The position numbers and the translations under genes are program-made. 8,999 nt of DNA from Aliishimia sp965369035 (GTDB lineage Bacteria > Pseudomonadota > Alphaproteobacteria > Rhodobacterales > Rhodobacteraceae): contig CBDUPF010000170.1 in assembly GCA_965369035.1 (NCBI GenBank), positions 1-8,999 on the forward strand. The letters run 5' to 3'. Every line of letters begins with the position of its first letter. The stretch's first letter is position 1. Below, in pieces: positions 1 through 6,413 of this stretch. Under the pieces are notes generated by a model. It was not told where the DNA came from, searched no databases, and saw nothing but the letters and a program-made list of their open reading frames with translations.

Positions 1-93
1 CGGCTGATCCGCGCTGTGGATTGATCCGAAACAGTGTGGCGCAGGGACGCGTTACGCGGCAGACCCGCGGGGCGGCTTCGGCAGTTTCGACCG
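1..93. other. Intergenic stretch downstream of the NlpC/P60 gene
   Basis: This short left edge follows the stop codon of the leftward-reading NlpC/P60 gene. I see no start codon with a ribosome binding site, no RNA gene and no convincing terminator. There are only GC-rich small palindromes, for example around the CCCGCGGG at about 65-72, with no following T run on either strand. It is most likely the intergenic end of the minus-strand operon. Confidence 0.5.
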
Positions 94-870
94 TCAGGGG
101 CGGGCGTAGCCGGTGACGTCCCCGAATTCCTTGGCCCGGATGCGCGCGACCGCGTGGTCCAGCGGTTCGATGGCGACGGCCATGTGATGCGCGTTCGCGT
201 GGATGAGCCGTGTCTCGTCGAGCAGCATGCCAACATGGCCTTTCCAGAACACGAGATCGCCGCGCCGAAGATCGCCGCGTCCCACGGGGACAAAGGCACC
301 GGACTGCATGTCGCTGTCGCGCGGGCAGGGCTTGCCGCAGGCCAGGATGGCCGCCTGAACGAGCCCGGAACAGTCGATGCCCGCCCGCGAATCCCCACCC
401 CACAGGTAAGGCGTGCCGAGAAAGCGCTGGGCCACATCGGCGGCATCCTGTTCCGGCGTGTCCACCGGCGCGAGATGCTGGACAGGCACGAAGCCGTCCG
501 CGGTGTCCACGAAACTGCCGATCTCGCCCGCTGCATGAAGCCGGCTGCCAAGGCTGAGCCACATGCGGTCGGGGGATTTGATATCCGGCGCGGAATAGAC
601 ATGCGTGGCCGACGCGCTGACACGGTGGGTTGCGGTCCGCGGCTTGCCCAGGGTCCTGTCCGCCACGAACCCGTGGTAGCCGTCCTTCTCGGTCCGGACA
701 TAGGCGTGGGTGCCTGTGATGCCCAGCACCGTGACCTCCTCACCGAAGAGCAGTTGGCGGTCGCGTGACCCGTCCGGCGCGGCAAGAAGATCGGTGACGG
801 GTACATGGACGCGCGCAGCCTCCGCGCGATCGACCCGCGATGGGTCGGGAGTCGTGCGCCGGTCCGTCAT
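94..870 (-). CDS. NlpC/P60 (C40) family cell-wall peptidase with SH3-like N-terminus
   Basis: The 258-residue protein is a cysteine peptidase of the NlpC/P60 family. Members usually cut the D-gamma-glutamyl-diaminopimelate bond of peptidoglycan stem peptides. Residues about 20-135 look like two tandem bacterial SH3 domains, with GYHGFV near 64-69 and DGFVPVQHL near 125-133. The catalytic domain covers about 140-258. It holds the nucleophile Cys167 in DCSGLVQ, preceded by the usual PYLWGG, then His212 in GHVGM and a probable third polar residue at His224 in LIHANAHH, so the active site looks intact. I see no signal peptide, which fits an enzyme acting on imported muropeptides in the cytoplasm or exported by another route; this is inference. 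The ATG start overlaps the stop of the upstream M17 aminopeptidase gene by four bases (ATGA), so the two are translationally coupled. The family assignment is firm; the substrate is inferred. Confidence 0.93.
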   Translation of the reverse strand: MTDRRTTPDPSRVDRAEAARVHVPVTDLLAAPDGSRDRQLLFGEEVTVLGITGTHAYVRTEKDGYHGFVADRTLGKPRTATHRVSASATHVYSAPDIKSPDRMWLSLGSRLHAAGEIGSFVDTADGFVPVQHLAPVDTPEQDAADVAQRFLGTPYLWGGDSRAGIDCSGLVQAAILACGKPCPRDSDMQSGAFVPVGRGDLRRGDLVFWKGHVGMLLDETRLIHANAHHMAVAIEPLDHAVARIRAKEFGDVTGYARP

Positions 871-2255
871 TGCAGCGACAGGATCTTGGGCAGGGCGGCG
901 AGAAGCGCGCGTGCGCCCTGGCCCACGCCGCCCTTGGGCCGCGCCGGAGCGGGGCTCGGCTGCCAGCCGTAGATGTCGAAGTGCATGTAGGGCGCCGCCG
1001 CCACGAAACGGCGCAGGAAAAGCGCGGCGGTGATGGAGCCGGCAAAGCCGCCCGAAGGCGCGTTATCGAGATCGGCGATACCGGGTTCGATCATGCTTTC
1101 GTAGGGCGCGTGGAACGGCATCCGCCAGACCGGATCGGCCACCGCCCTTGCAGCGTCGGCCAGTGCGGTCGCATGGGCCTCGGCATCGGTGTAGAAAGGC
1201 GCGAGGTCCGGCCCGACCGCTACCCGCGCGGCACCGGTCAGCGTGGCCATCGACACGATCAGATCGGGCTGCTCCTCGTCCGCCAGCGCCAGCGCATCGG
1301 CCAGAACCAGCCGTCCTTCGGCATCCGTGTTGTTGACCTCCACCGTCAGGCCCTTGCGCGAGGTCAGTATGTCGCCCGGGCGGAAAGCGTTGCCGCCGAC
1401 GGAATTCTCGACCGCGGGAACAAGGACGCGCAGCCGCAACGGCAGGCCGAGTGACATGATCATCCGTGCCAGGCCCAGGACGGTCGCGGCGCCGCCCATG
1501 TCCTTCTTCATCAGCCCCATGGAGCTGCCCGGCTTCAGGTTCAGCCCGCCGGTGTCGAAACAGACGCCCTTGCCGACCAGCGTCACCGAAGGGCCGGAGC
1601 TGCCCCAGCGCATGTCGATCAGGCGCGGGGCCCGGTCGGCGGCACGTCCCACCGCGTGGATCAGGGGAAAATTCGCCGCTCTCAGGTCGTCGCCCAGCGT
1701 GACCGACACCTCGGCCGAAAACTCCTCGGCCAGCGCCTTGGCCGCATCGGCAAGCTCGGGCGGTCCCATGTCGGAGGCCGGCGTATTGATGAGATCGCGG
1801 GTCAAGGACTCTCCGGCCGCGATCGTTTCGAGCCGGGAGGCCAGTGCGGCATCCGCGGGGGCCACGAGGTGCGCCTTGGGCGGCGCTACGTCCTTGTAAC
1901 GGCCGTAGCCGTATCCGGCCAGCAGCCAGCCCAGATATTCGGTATCCGGACCGATGTCTGCCTGCGACGCCTCCAGGCGGTAGATCCCCTCGGGCAGGCG
2001 GCTGCGTGCCCCGGCCAACGTGAACCTGTTGCGGGCCAGGTCGGGCGGGTCGCCCAGCCCGACCAGCGCGACGCTCACGCCGCCCGCGTCATCCGGTATT
2101 GCCAGGACCTGACCATGGCCGGCCCGAAACCCGTTGAGCTCCGCCCAGGTGCGCGCCGCGTCCGGCAACCCGTCGCGGAATGTCTCCCACCGGTCGGCGG
2201 GAAGCAGGTGCAGCGGGATCGCGGCGGAGTCGGGTTCGGCAAATCTGAGGGACAT
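867..2255 (-). CDS. M17 family leucyl aminopeptidase (short form)
   Basis: This cytoplasmic two-metal aminopeptidase removes N-terminal residues from peptides. From the ATG at 2255 it has 462 residues. All M17 active-site residues are present with the spacing of E. coli PepA: metal ligands Lys229 and Asp234 (VGKGVCFDTGG), Asp252 (KKDMGG), and Asp311 and Glu313 in the signature NTDAEGR, plus the catalytic pair Lys241 and Arg315. The N-terminal domain (about 1-150) is shorter and more divergent than in PepA, which has about 500 residues. It may therefore be the second, specialised M17 enzyme often found in Rhodobacterales. An in-frame GTG at 2267 would add four residues (MPHS). Neither start has a clear ribosome binding site, and I prefer the ATG because MSL-F-A-P resembles family N-termini. 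The gene overlaps the downstream NlpC/P60 gene by ATGA, which suggests joint peptide or murein-peptide breakdown. I leave the symbol open because pepA may belong to a paralogue. Confidence 0.93.
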   Translation of the reverse strand: MSLRFAEPDSAAIPLHLLPADRWETFRDGLPDAARTWAELNGFRAGHGQVLAIPDDAGGVSVALVGLGDPPDLARNRFTLAGARSRLPEGIYRLEASQADIGPDTEYLGWLLAGYGYGRYKDVAPPKAHLVAPADAALASRLETIAAGESLTRDLINTPASDMGPPELADAAKALAEEFSAEVSVTLGDDLRAANFPLIHAVGRAADRAPRLIDMRWGSSGPSVTLVGKGVCFDTGGLNLKPGSSMGLMKKDMGGAATVLGLARMIMSLGLPLRLRVLVPAVENSVGGNAFRPGDILTSRKGLTVEVNNTDAEGRLVLADALALADEEQPDLIVSMATLTGAARVAVGPDLAPFYTDAEAHATALADAARAVADPVWRMPFHAPYESMIEPGIADLDNAPSGGFAGSITAALFLRRFVAAAPYMHFDIYGWQPSPAPARPKGGVGQGARALLAALPKILSLQ

Positions 2256-2288
2256 CGAATGGGGCACCGGTTTTGTCTCGATGCGCCC

Positions 2289-2298
2289 ACACTAGTGT
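2289..2298. promoter_or_regulatory. 10-bp palindrome ahead of the aminopeptidase gene
   Basis: ACACTAGTGT is a perfect palindrome 33 bases upstream of the ATG of the M17 gene (21 from the alternative GTG). On the minus strand it overlaps a weak promoter-like pair, TTGCAG and TAGTGT spaced 16 bases apart. It could be an operator or a chance palindrome; no regulator is suggested nearby. This is a low-confidence site based on symmetry alone. Confidence 0.2.
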
Positions 2299-2301
2299 CA
2301 T

Positions 2302-2344
2302 CGCGCGCCGCTGCAAGCCGGTGTCGCGGCAGCGGCCCCGCGCG
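2302..2344 (-). terminator. GC-rich hairpin after the small helical gene, without U tract
   Basis: Arms GCCGCTGC (2307-2314) and GCAGCGGC (2329-2336) pair perfectly over eight bases around a 14-base loop. A further five pairs (2302-2306 with 2340-2344) close the base after a three-base bulge. The hairpin begins three bases beyond the stop codon of the small gene at 2348-2773. No run of U follows on the minus strand, so it is not a textbook intrinsic terminator. It may be a partial or Rho-assisted terminator, or an RNA-stabilising hairpin between this gene and the aminopeptidase gene. The pairing is read directly; the role is inferred. Confidence 0.4.
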
Positions 2345-2347
2345 GTA

Positions 2348-2773
2348 TCAAAAGGAGAGATCCTGCATGTCCCAGATCGCGGTCAGCGAGCGTTCGCCCA
2401 CGCGCAGCAGACGCGACAGCGTCGAGGCCAGCGCGACGTCGTCGCTCTGGTCGATGCAGTTGCTCACGTCCTGAGCCACGCGGGCCAGCTTCTTCATGCC
2501 GATCTGATCCGCGATGGCGACCAGCGACCGCACGCTCTTGCGCAGATCGGTCAGCTCGTTCTGGCGGTACAGGCGCTCGGCATGGCTCAGCCGCAACGCA
2601 AGCTCCTCCATCGCGCGCCGGACGACGTCCTCGGCCCCCAGGGCGCCAAGCTGCGCATAGAGGGCGCCAAGCTGGTCCTGATCCAGGTTGGCCGGTTCGT
2701 TCTGTACGAGTTGGCAAATCGAATTCACGGGTCTCACCACTTTTTCTCTCTCACCGGGGGCAAAATGCGTCAC
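2348..2773 (-). CDS. Small all-helical protein, Hpt-like fold without the histidine (hypothetical)
   Basis: From a GTG start at 2773 this is a 141-residue protein of unknown function. The start is supported by AGGA six bases upstream. In-frame GTG codons at 2734, 2731 and 2722 are possible later starts, the last giving a protein beginning MNSICQLV. The sequence is helix-forming and amphipathic throughout, with no signal peptide or membrane segment. The part reading LRKSVRSLVAIADQIGM, the following LARVAQDVSNCIDQSDD and a final helix match the rhythm of histidine phosphotransfer (Hpt) domains. Where Hpt proteins carry His-x-x-Lys-Gly, this protein has Lys/Arg/Ser residues, so it cannot accept phosphate in the usual way. 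I recall similar uncharacterised proteins in Rhodobacterales but could not check. It is divergent from the carbonic anhydrase gene (90 bases between starts) and lies upstream of the aminopeptidase gene on the same strand. The reading frame stays open into the carbonic anhydrase region, but that extension is antisense to a strong gene and is rejected. Confidence 0.75.
   Translation of the reverse strand: MTHFAPGEREKVVRPVNSICQLVQNEPANLDQDQLGALYAQLGALGAEDVVRRAMEELALRLSHAERLYRQNELTDLRKSVRSLVAIADQIGMKKLARVAQDVSNCIDQSDDVALASTLSRLLRVGERSLTAIWDMQDLSF
2640..2674. repeat. 14-base direct repeat, 21-base period, inside the small helical gene
   Basis: AGGGCGCCAAGCTG occurs at 2640-2653 and again at 2661-2674. 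The period of 21 bases equals seven codons and encodes a repeated QLGAL segment (QLGALYAQLGAL) on the minus strand. It looks like a small in-frame duplication of one heptad of a helix, and does not disturb the frame. Confidence 0.6.
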
Positions 2774-2863
2774 AAGCCTTCCTAAATGGTTGCGCTCCAA
2801 CGGTCTTTTCCCTCGAATTCGGATCAAAACCACGCTATCTCCAGCAAAAAGCGAGGATGCGAC
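2774..2863. other. Divergent intergenic region between the small gene and carbonic anhydrase
   Basis: These 90 bases must hold both leftward and rightward promoters. The stretch is more AT-rich than the surrounding genes and contains the palindrome CGAATTCG near 2814-2821. I could not find a convincing -35/-10 pair in either direction. The carbonic anhydrase ribosome binding site, GAGG seven bases ahead of the ATG at 2864, lies at its right end. Confidence 0.4.
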
Positions 2864-3514
2864 ATGCACCAGTTGAAGCCGTTGCCCGGCTACCTGAAAC
2901 AGCGCTACCACGGCTGGAAGGCCACGACCTACTCCGAGAACCATGCATGGTACGAGCGATTGGCAAACGAAGGCCAAAGACCGCGTGCGATGGTGATATC
3001 CTGCTGCGACAGCCGGGTGCATGTGACTTCCATCTTCGGCGCGGACCAGGGCGAGTTCTTCATTCACCGCAACATCGCCAACCTCGTTCCTCCCCACGAG
3101 CCCGACGGAGAGCATCACGGAACCAGCGCCGCGGTGGAATACGCGGTGACGGTGTTGCAGGTGGCGCATCTGATCGTTCTGGGACACAGCCAGTGCGGCG
3201 GCGTGCGCGGATGTCTCGACATGTGCAAGGGTCAGGCGCCCGACCTCGAGCGTTCCGACAGCTTTGTCGGGCGCTGGATGGACATCCTGAAACCGAAATA
3301 CGACCAGATCGCGGACATGAAGGACGATGCGGCGCAGGTTCTGGCGCTTGAGCGGCTGGCGGTGCTGACCTCCTTCGAGAACCTGATGACCTTCCCGTTC
3401 GTGAAGGAGCGGGCGGACGCCGGCAAGCTGAGCCTGCACGGACTCTGGCTCGATATCGGTGCGGGAAAGCTCGAATACTACGAGCCTTCCCGCGATGCGT
3501 TCGAGCCGGTCTAG
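2864..3514 (+). CDS. Beta-class carbonic anhydrase
   Basis: The enzyme reversibly hydrates CO2 to bicarbonate with a zinc ion in the cytoplasm, supplying bicarbonate for carboxylases and helping pH balance. The 216-residue protein has the complete beta-CA active site. Zinc ligands are Cys47 (CCDSR), His108 and Cys111 (GHSQCGG), and Asp49/Arg51 form the catalytic dyad. The downstream HRNIANLVPP and SAAVEYAV segments are also typical. Length is normal for a bacterial beta-CA. I chose the ATG at 2864 because GAGG lies seven bases upstream and the protein then starts MHQLKPLPGYL. An in-frame ATG at 2786 would add 26 residues of unconserved character and is less likely. The gene is monocistronic: it is divergent from the small helical gene and converges on the MuiA-like gene, with 18 bases between stops. 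No signal peptide is present. Confidence 0.96.
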   Translation: MHQLKPLPGYLKQRYHGWKATTYSENHAWYERLANEGQRPRAMVISCCDSRVHVTSIFGADQGEFFIHRNIANLVPPHEPDGEHHGTSAAVEYAVTVLQVAHLIVLGHSQCGGVRGCLDMCKGQAPDLERSDSFVGRWMDILKPKYDQIADMKDDAAQVLALERLAVLTSFENLMTFPFVKERADAGKLSLHGLWLDIGAGKLEYYEPSRDAFEPV

Positions 3515-3532
3515 GACGGGCGGGGTCGCGCC

Positions 3533-5164
3533 TCAGCGTACCATCTGGCCATCCGGCCACGTCATGCGGAACTCCGTCTCCACCGTGAATGTCGCGCCGG
3601 GCGCGAGGTCGGTATTCCATTGCAGGATGCCGCGTCGTTCCTCGACCGCGCGGATGTCGGGCTGCGGATTGGCCGAATAGGTGATCTCCAGATCCTCCTG
3701 CTCGGAGTAGGGCACCCGATCCAGCAGTTCCAGGTTCCAGCTCCGGTCGGTCAGGTTTTCGACTTCGATCCGCACGCGCTCGCTCTGTTCGTTCGACCGT
3801 GAGATGAGGCCACGGTCGCCTTCCGCGCGCTGCAGGACGGTTCTGGTCAACTGCACGCCCTCGATGGGACCAAAGCCCAGTTCGGCCTCCTCTCCCGCGG
3901 CGATTTGAGGCAGCGGGCCCGCGCCGACCAGACCGCCGTCGAAATACCGCAGCGCCCGGCTGGTGGGCAGGAGCGGCTCCGCACTCTCGTTGGTGAAACG
4001 GGCGACCAGATAGGCCACGTCGTCACCGAAGGGCACCGCGCGTGCCACCAGTTCCGCGTCGAATTCCATCTCGTCGAAGGGGATGCGGACGGAATCCGCA
4101 CCGCTGGCGACGTCGACCGTTTCGGGGAAGTCGTAGATGACGGACAGCCCCTGGAAGGACGGTGCAGCCACGGGGGCTTCCATCGCCGGTGCGGCCTCGG
4201 CCAAGTCCGCGCCCTTGAACGCGGATTCCGGCGCAGCCTGCGATCGTGTCAGCGGGCGGATCTGATCGGGAGAGACAAGCCGGCGCAGGTCCTCCGGCAG
4301 GTAGCTGGGCTCGATCTGGTCCGCGGGACGCTGGGTGGACAGGGTCAGCCGCACGTCCTCCCAGTTCTCGCCCGTTTCCTGATACACCTCCGCCCCGCGG
4401 GCAATGACGATTCGGGGTGCGTCCCCCTCGGAGAGGCGCAGGTCATAGGCCGGCTGCCAGGAGAGCGCCTGGGCAAAGAAGCTGACGCGCAGGGTCGTGT
4501 CCTCTACCCCTTCGGCAGCGGCTACGTCGATGGCCAGGAACGGGCGGTCGTCCGACTCCGGAACCAGCGCCTTCAGCGCCGCTTCGGCGTCGGCCAGTTC
4601 CTCCTTCAGATCGTCGAGCTGCTTGCGTTCCTCCCGGGCGCGTATCTCGGCGTCGAATGCCGCCTGTTGCGCGGCCAGCGTCTCGTCGGCAACCATCGCG
4701 GCGAGCGCTCGCAGGCTTTCGGCGTCTCCGGGCAGCGTGTCGCGGTCGCCAAGGCCGGTCAGGAAGGCGATCCGCGCTGTTGCCGCGTCGCGTTCCAGTT
4801 CCAGCCGCGCCGCCGTATCGCGGACCTGGCGCATCCGGTCCTGGATCTCCTCGATCCGCGTTTCGGCGGCGTCGATCTCCGCGCTGGCTCCGGTGTCGCG
4901 CGGCGGTACGAAATCGGTTCGGTAGCGGATGGCGCCAAGCTGAAGCCCGTCGGCCGACACGCGCAGACTGTCGAGCGGCAGGAACGCCGGCAGGTCGGGA
5001 AGTACGACCTCGTGACGGCCCGCGGGTACGGAGACCCGGACCTCGTGAGTGACCATCCCGCCGTGCGGGTAGATCACCGCCTCCGTCGGGCGGCTGGGCA
5101 GGGTGAAGCTATCCGCCAACGCGGGCAGGGGCAGGAGGGCAAGGGGAAAAATCAGGGCACGCAT
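3533..5164 (-). CDS. Exported DUF4139 / MuiA-family protein with central coiled coil
   Basis: The 543-residue protein has a clear Sec signal peptide (MRALIFPLALLPLPALA, likely cut after Ala17). An N-terminal DUF4140-like part (about 25-95, AVIYPHGGMVTHEV and LPDLPAFLPLDSLRVS) is followed by a long charged coiled coil at about 96-200. A DUF4139 beta-rich domain then runs from about 215 to the end, with LSWQPAYDLRL and ENWEDVRLTLSTQRPA as landmarks. This is the layout of proteins annotated as mucoidy inhibitor MuiA, whose biochemical role is not known. It should act in the periplasm or at the envelope. The start at 5164 is backed by GAGGAG seven bases upstream and by the signal peptide; the frame remains open further upstream but without a protein-like sequence. 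A terminator for asd lies between it and the upstream asd gene, so it probably has its own promoter in 5165-5224. Family assignment is good; function is unknown. Confidence 0.9.
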   Translation of the reverse strand: MRALIFPLALLPLPALADSFTLPSRPTEAVIYPHGGMVTHEVRVSVPAGRHEVVLPDLPAFLPLDSLRVSADGLQLGAIRYRTDFVPPRDTGASAEIDAAETRIEEIQDRMRQVRDTAARLELERDAATARIAFLTGLGDRDTLPGDAESLRALAAMVADETLAAQQAAFDAEIRAREERKQLDDLKEELADAEAALKALVPESDDRPFLAIDVAAAEGVEDTTLRVSFFAQALSWQPAYDLRLSEGDAPRIVIARGAEVYQETGENWEDVRLTLSTQRPADQIEPSYLPEDLRRLVSPDQIRPLTRSQAAPESAFKGADLAEAAPAMEAPVAAPSFQGLSVIYDFPETVDVASGADSVRIPFDEMEFDAELVARAVPFGDDVAYLVARFTNESAEPLLPTSRALRYFDGGLVGAGPLPQIAAGEEAELGFGPIEGVQLTRTVLQRAEGDRGLISRSNEQSERVRIEVENLTDRSWNLELLDRVPYSEQEDLEITYSANPQPDIRAVEERRGILQWNTDLAPGATFTVETEFRMTWPDGQMVR

Positions 5165-5224
5165 GAACAGTCTCCTCGGAGCGATGTGTCTGGCCCCAAC
5201 CTGCCCCGCTCTTGCCGAATGCGA

Positions 5225-5250
5225 AAGGGGCGCCGTCGCGGGCACCCCTT
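5225..5250 (-). terminator. asd: Hairpin terminator of asd
   Basis: As minus-strand RNA, AAGGGGUGCC pairs with GGCGCCCCUU to give a ten-pair stem (one G-U) around the loop CGCGAC. The final UUU overlaps the stem end, and the flank is U-poor. It starts 25 bases beyond the asd stop and precedes the MuiA-like gene. Position and stem strength support an intrinsic terminator, although the U tract is short. Confidence 0.6.
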
Positions 5251-5274
5251 CACGATTTCGTCCGCTGGCGGAAA

Positions 5275-6297
5275 TCAGCCTTTCTTCAGGACCTCGCGGC
5301 CCAGAACCTCGGCGATCTGCACCGCGTTGAGGGCGGCACCCTTGCGCAGGTTGTCGCTGACGCACCAGATGTTCAGGCCGTTCTCGATGGTCGAATCCTG
5401 GCGGATGCGGCTGATGAAGGTGGCGAAATCGCCGACGCATTCGACCGGCGTCACGTAGCCGCCGTCCTCGCGCTTGTCGATCACCATGACACCCGGCGCC
5501 TCGCGCAGGATGTCGCGGGCCTCGTCCTCGTCAAGGAACTCCTCGAACTCGATATTGATCGACTCGGCATGGCCGACAAAGACCGGCACCCGCACACAGG
5601 TCGCGGTGACCTTGATCGCGGGGTCGACGATCTTCTTGGTCTCGACCATCATCTTCCATTCTTCCTTGGTCGAGCCGTCGTCCATGAAGACATCGATATG
5701 CGGGATCACGTTGAAGGCGATCTGCTTCTGGAACTTCTTCGGCGGCTTCTCGTCGGTCGGGTTGTAGACGGCCTTCGTCTGATCCCAGAGTTCGTCCATC
5801 CCTTCCTTTCCGGCGCCGGAAACGGACTGGTAGGTGGAGACGACGACGCGCTTGATCTTCGCCCGGTCGTGCAGCGGCTTCAGCGCGACCACCATCTGCG
5901 CGGTCGAGCAGTTGGGATTGGCGATGATGTTCTTCTTGGAATAGCCGTGGATCGCGTCCGCGTTGCATTCCGGCACGATCAGCGGCACGTCCGCGTCGTA
6001 GCGGTAGAGCGAGGAGTTGTCGATCACCACGCAGCCTGCGGCGGCAGCCTTGGGCGCGTATTTCTTCGTCGCGTCCGACCCGATCGCGAACAGGGCCATG
6101 TCCCACCCGGTGAAATCGAATGTATCCAGATCCTTGGTCTTCAGGGTCTTGTCGCCAAAGGAAACCTCCGTGCCCAGAGACTTGCGCGACGCGAGAGCGG
6201 CAATCTCGTCCACGGGAAAATGGCGCTCGGCCAGAATGTTCAGCATTTCGCGGCCCACGTTGCCCGTGGCGCCGGCGACGACGACTTTGTAACCCAT
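5275..6297 (-). CDS. asd: Aspartate-semialdehyde dehydrogenase
   Basis: The enzyme reduces L-aspartyl-4-phosphate to L-aspartate 4-semialdehyde with NADPH. This is the branch-point step toward diaminopimelate/lysine, threonine, methionine and isoleucine. The 340-residue length is normal. The NADPH-binding loop GATGNVG is at 9-15, the nucleophile Cys130 is in NPNCSTAQ and Gln157 is in STYQSVSGAG. Arg236 (CVRVPV) binds substrate and His243 (GHAESINIEF) is the acid/base; the Arg-to-His spacing of seven matches the E. coli enzyme. The C-terminal WCVSDNLRKGAALNAVQIAE is also characteristic. The ATG at 6297 follows AGGAAAGGA at a workable distance. The gene stands alone, 109 bases from the MuiA-like gene with a hairpin terminator between, and 116 bases from the J-domain gene upstream. 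It is essential in most bacteria because of cell-wall diaminopimelate. Confidence 0.98.
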   Translation of the reverse strand: MGYKVVVAGATGNVGREMLNILAERHFPVDEIAALASRKSLGTEVSFGDKTLKTKDLDTFDFTGWDMALFAIGSDATKKYAPKAAAAGCVVIDNSSLYRYDADVPLIVPECNADAIHGYSKKNIIANPNCSTAQMVVALKPLHDRAKIKRVVVSTYQSVSGAGKEGMDELWDQTKAVYNPTDEKPPKKFQKQIAFNVIPHIDVFMDDGSTKEEWKMMVETKKIVDPAIKVTATCVRVPVFVGHAESINIEFEEFLDEDEARDILREAPGVMVIDKREDGGYVTPVECVGDFATFISRIRQDSTIENGLNIWCVSDNLRKGAALNAVQIAEVLGREVLKKG

Positions 6298-6413
6298 AGG
6301 TCCTTTCCTTCCCTGGAAACCGTGCGGGCCTTAACGCATTTGCCCGGGCACTGCCAGATCGCATGCGCCTTTTTTTGGCGGTTGCGTTGCCGCGGTCCGC
6401 GGGAGGCCGTCGG
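6298..6413. other. Intergenic region upstream of asd
   Basis: This stretch lies between two leftward genes and should carry the asd promoter and the end of the J-domain transcript. It contains the 10-bp palindrome TGCCCGGGCA at 6341-6350 and a seven-T run at 6371-6377. On the minus strand that run forms the loop of a weak CGCC/GGCG hairpin. A -35/-10 pair CTGGCA/TTAAGG with 17-base spacing is the best promoter-like match and is poor. No RNA element or riboswitch is recognised. Confidence 0.35.

Noticed and set aside
34..768. A plus-strand frame opposite the NlpC/P60 gene
   Set aside because: It is a shadow of the real minus-strand gene, which has an intact catalytic centre and a coupled start.
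2774..3439. Upstream extension of the small helical protein into the carbonic anhydrase region
   Set aside because: The extension is antisense to a complete beta-carbonic anhydrase. A GTG with ribosome binding site at 2773 gives a compact protein.
3905..5458. A 517-codon open plus-strand frame across the MuiA-like gene
   Set aside because: It is antisense to a gene with signal peptide, domains and ribosome binding site, and its translation shows no recognisable domain.
6341..6350. Palindrome TGCCCGGGCA upstream of asd as an operator
   Set aside because: Short GC-only palindromes are expected by chance at this GC content, and no second copy or promoter overlap supports it.
6355..6385. T-run at 6371-6377 as an intrinsic terminator
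   Set aside because: The T run is on the plus strand, where no gene ends. On the minus strand it becomes an A-rich loop of a four-pair stem, too weak to count.
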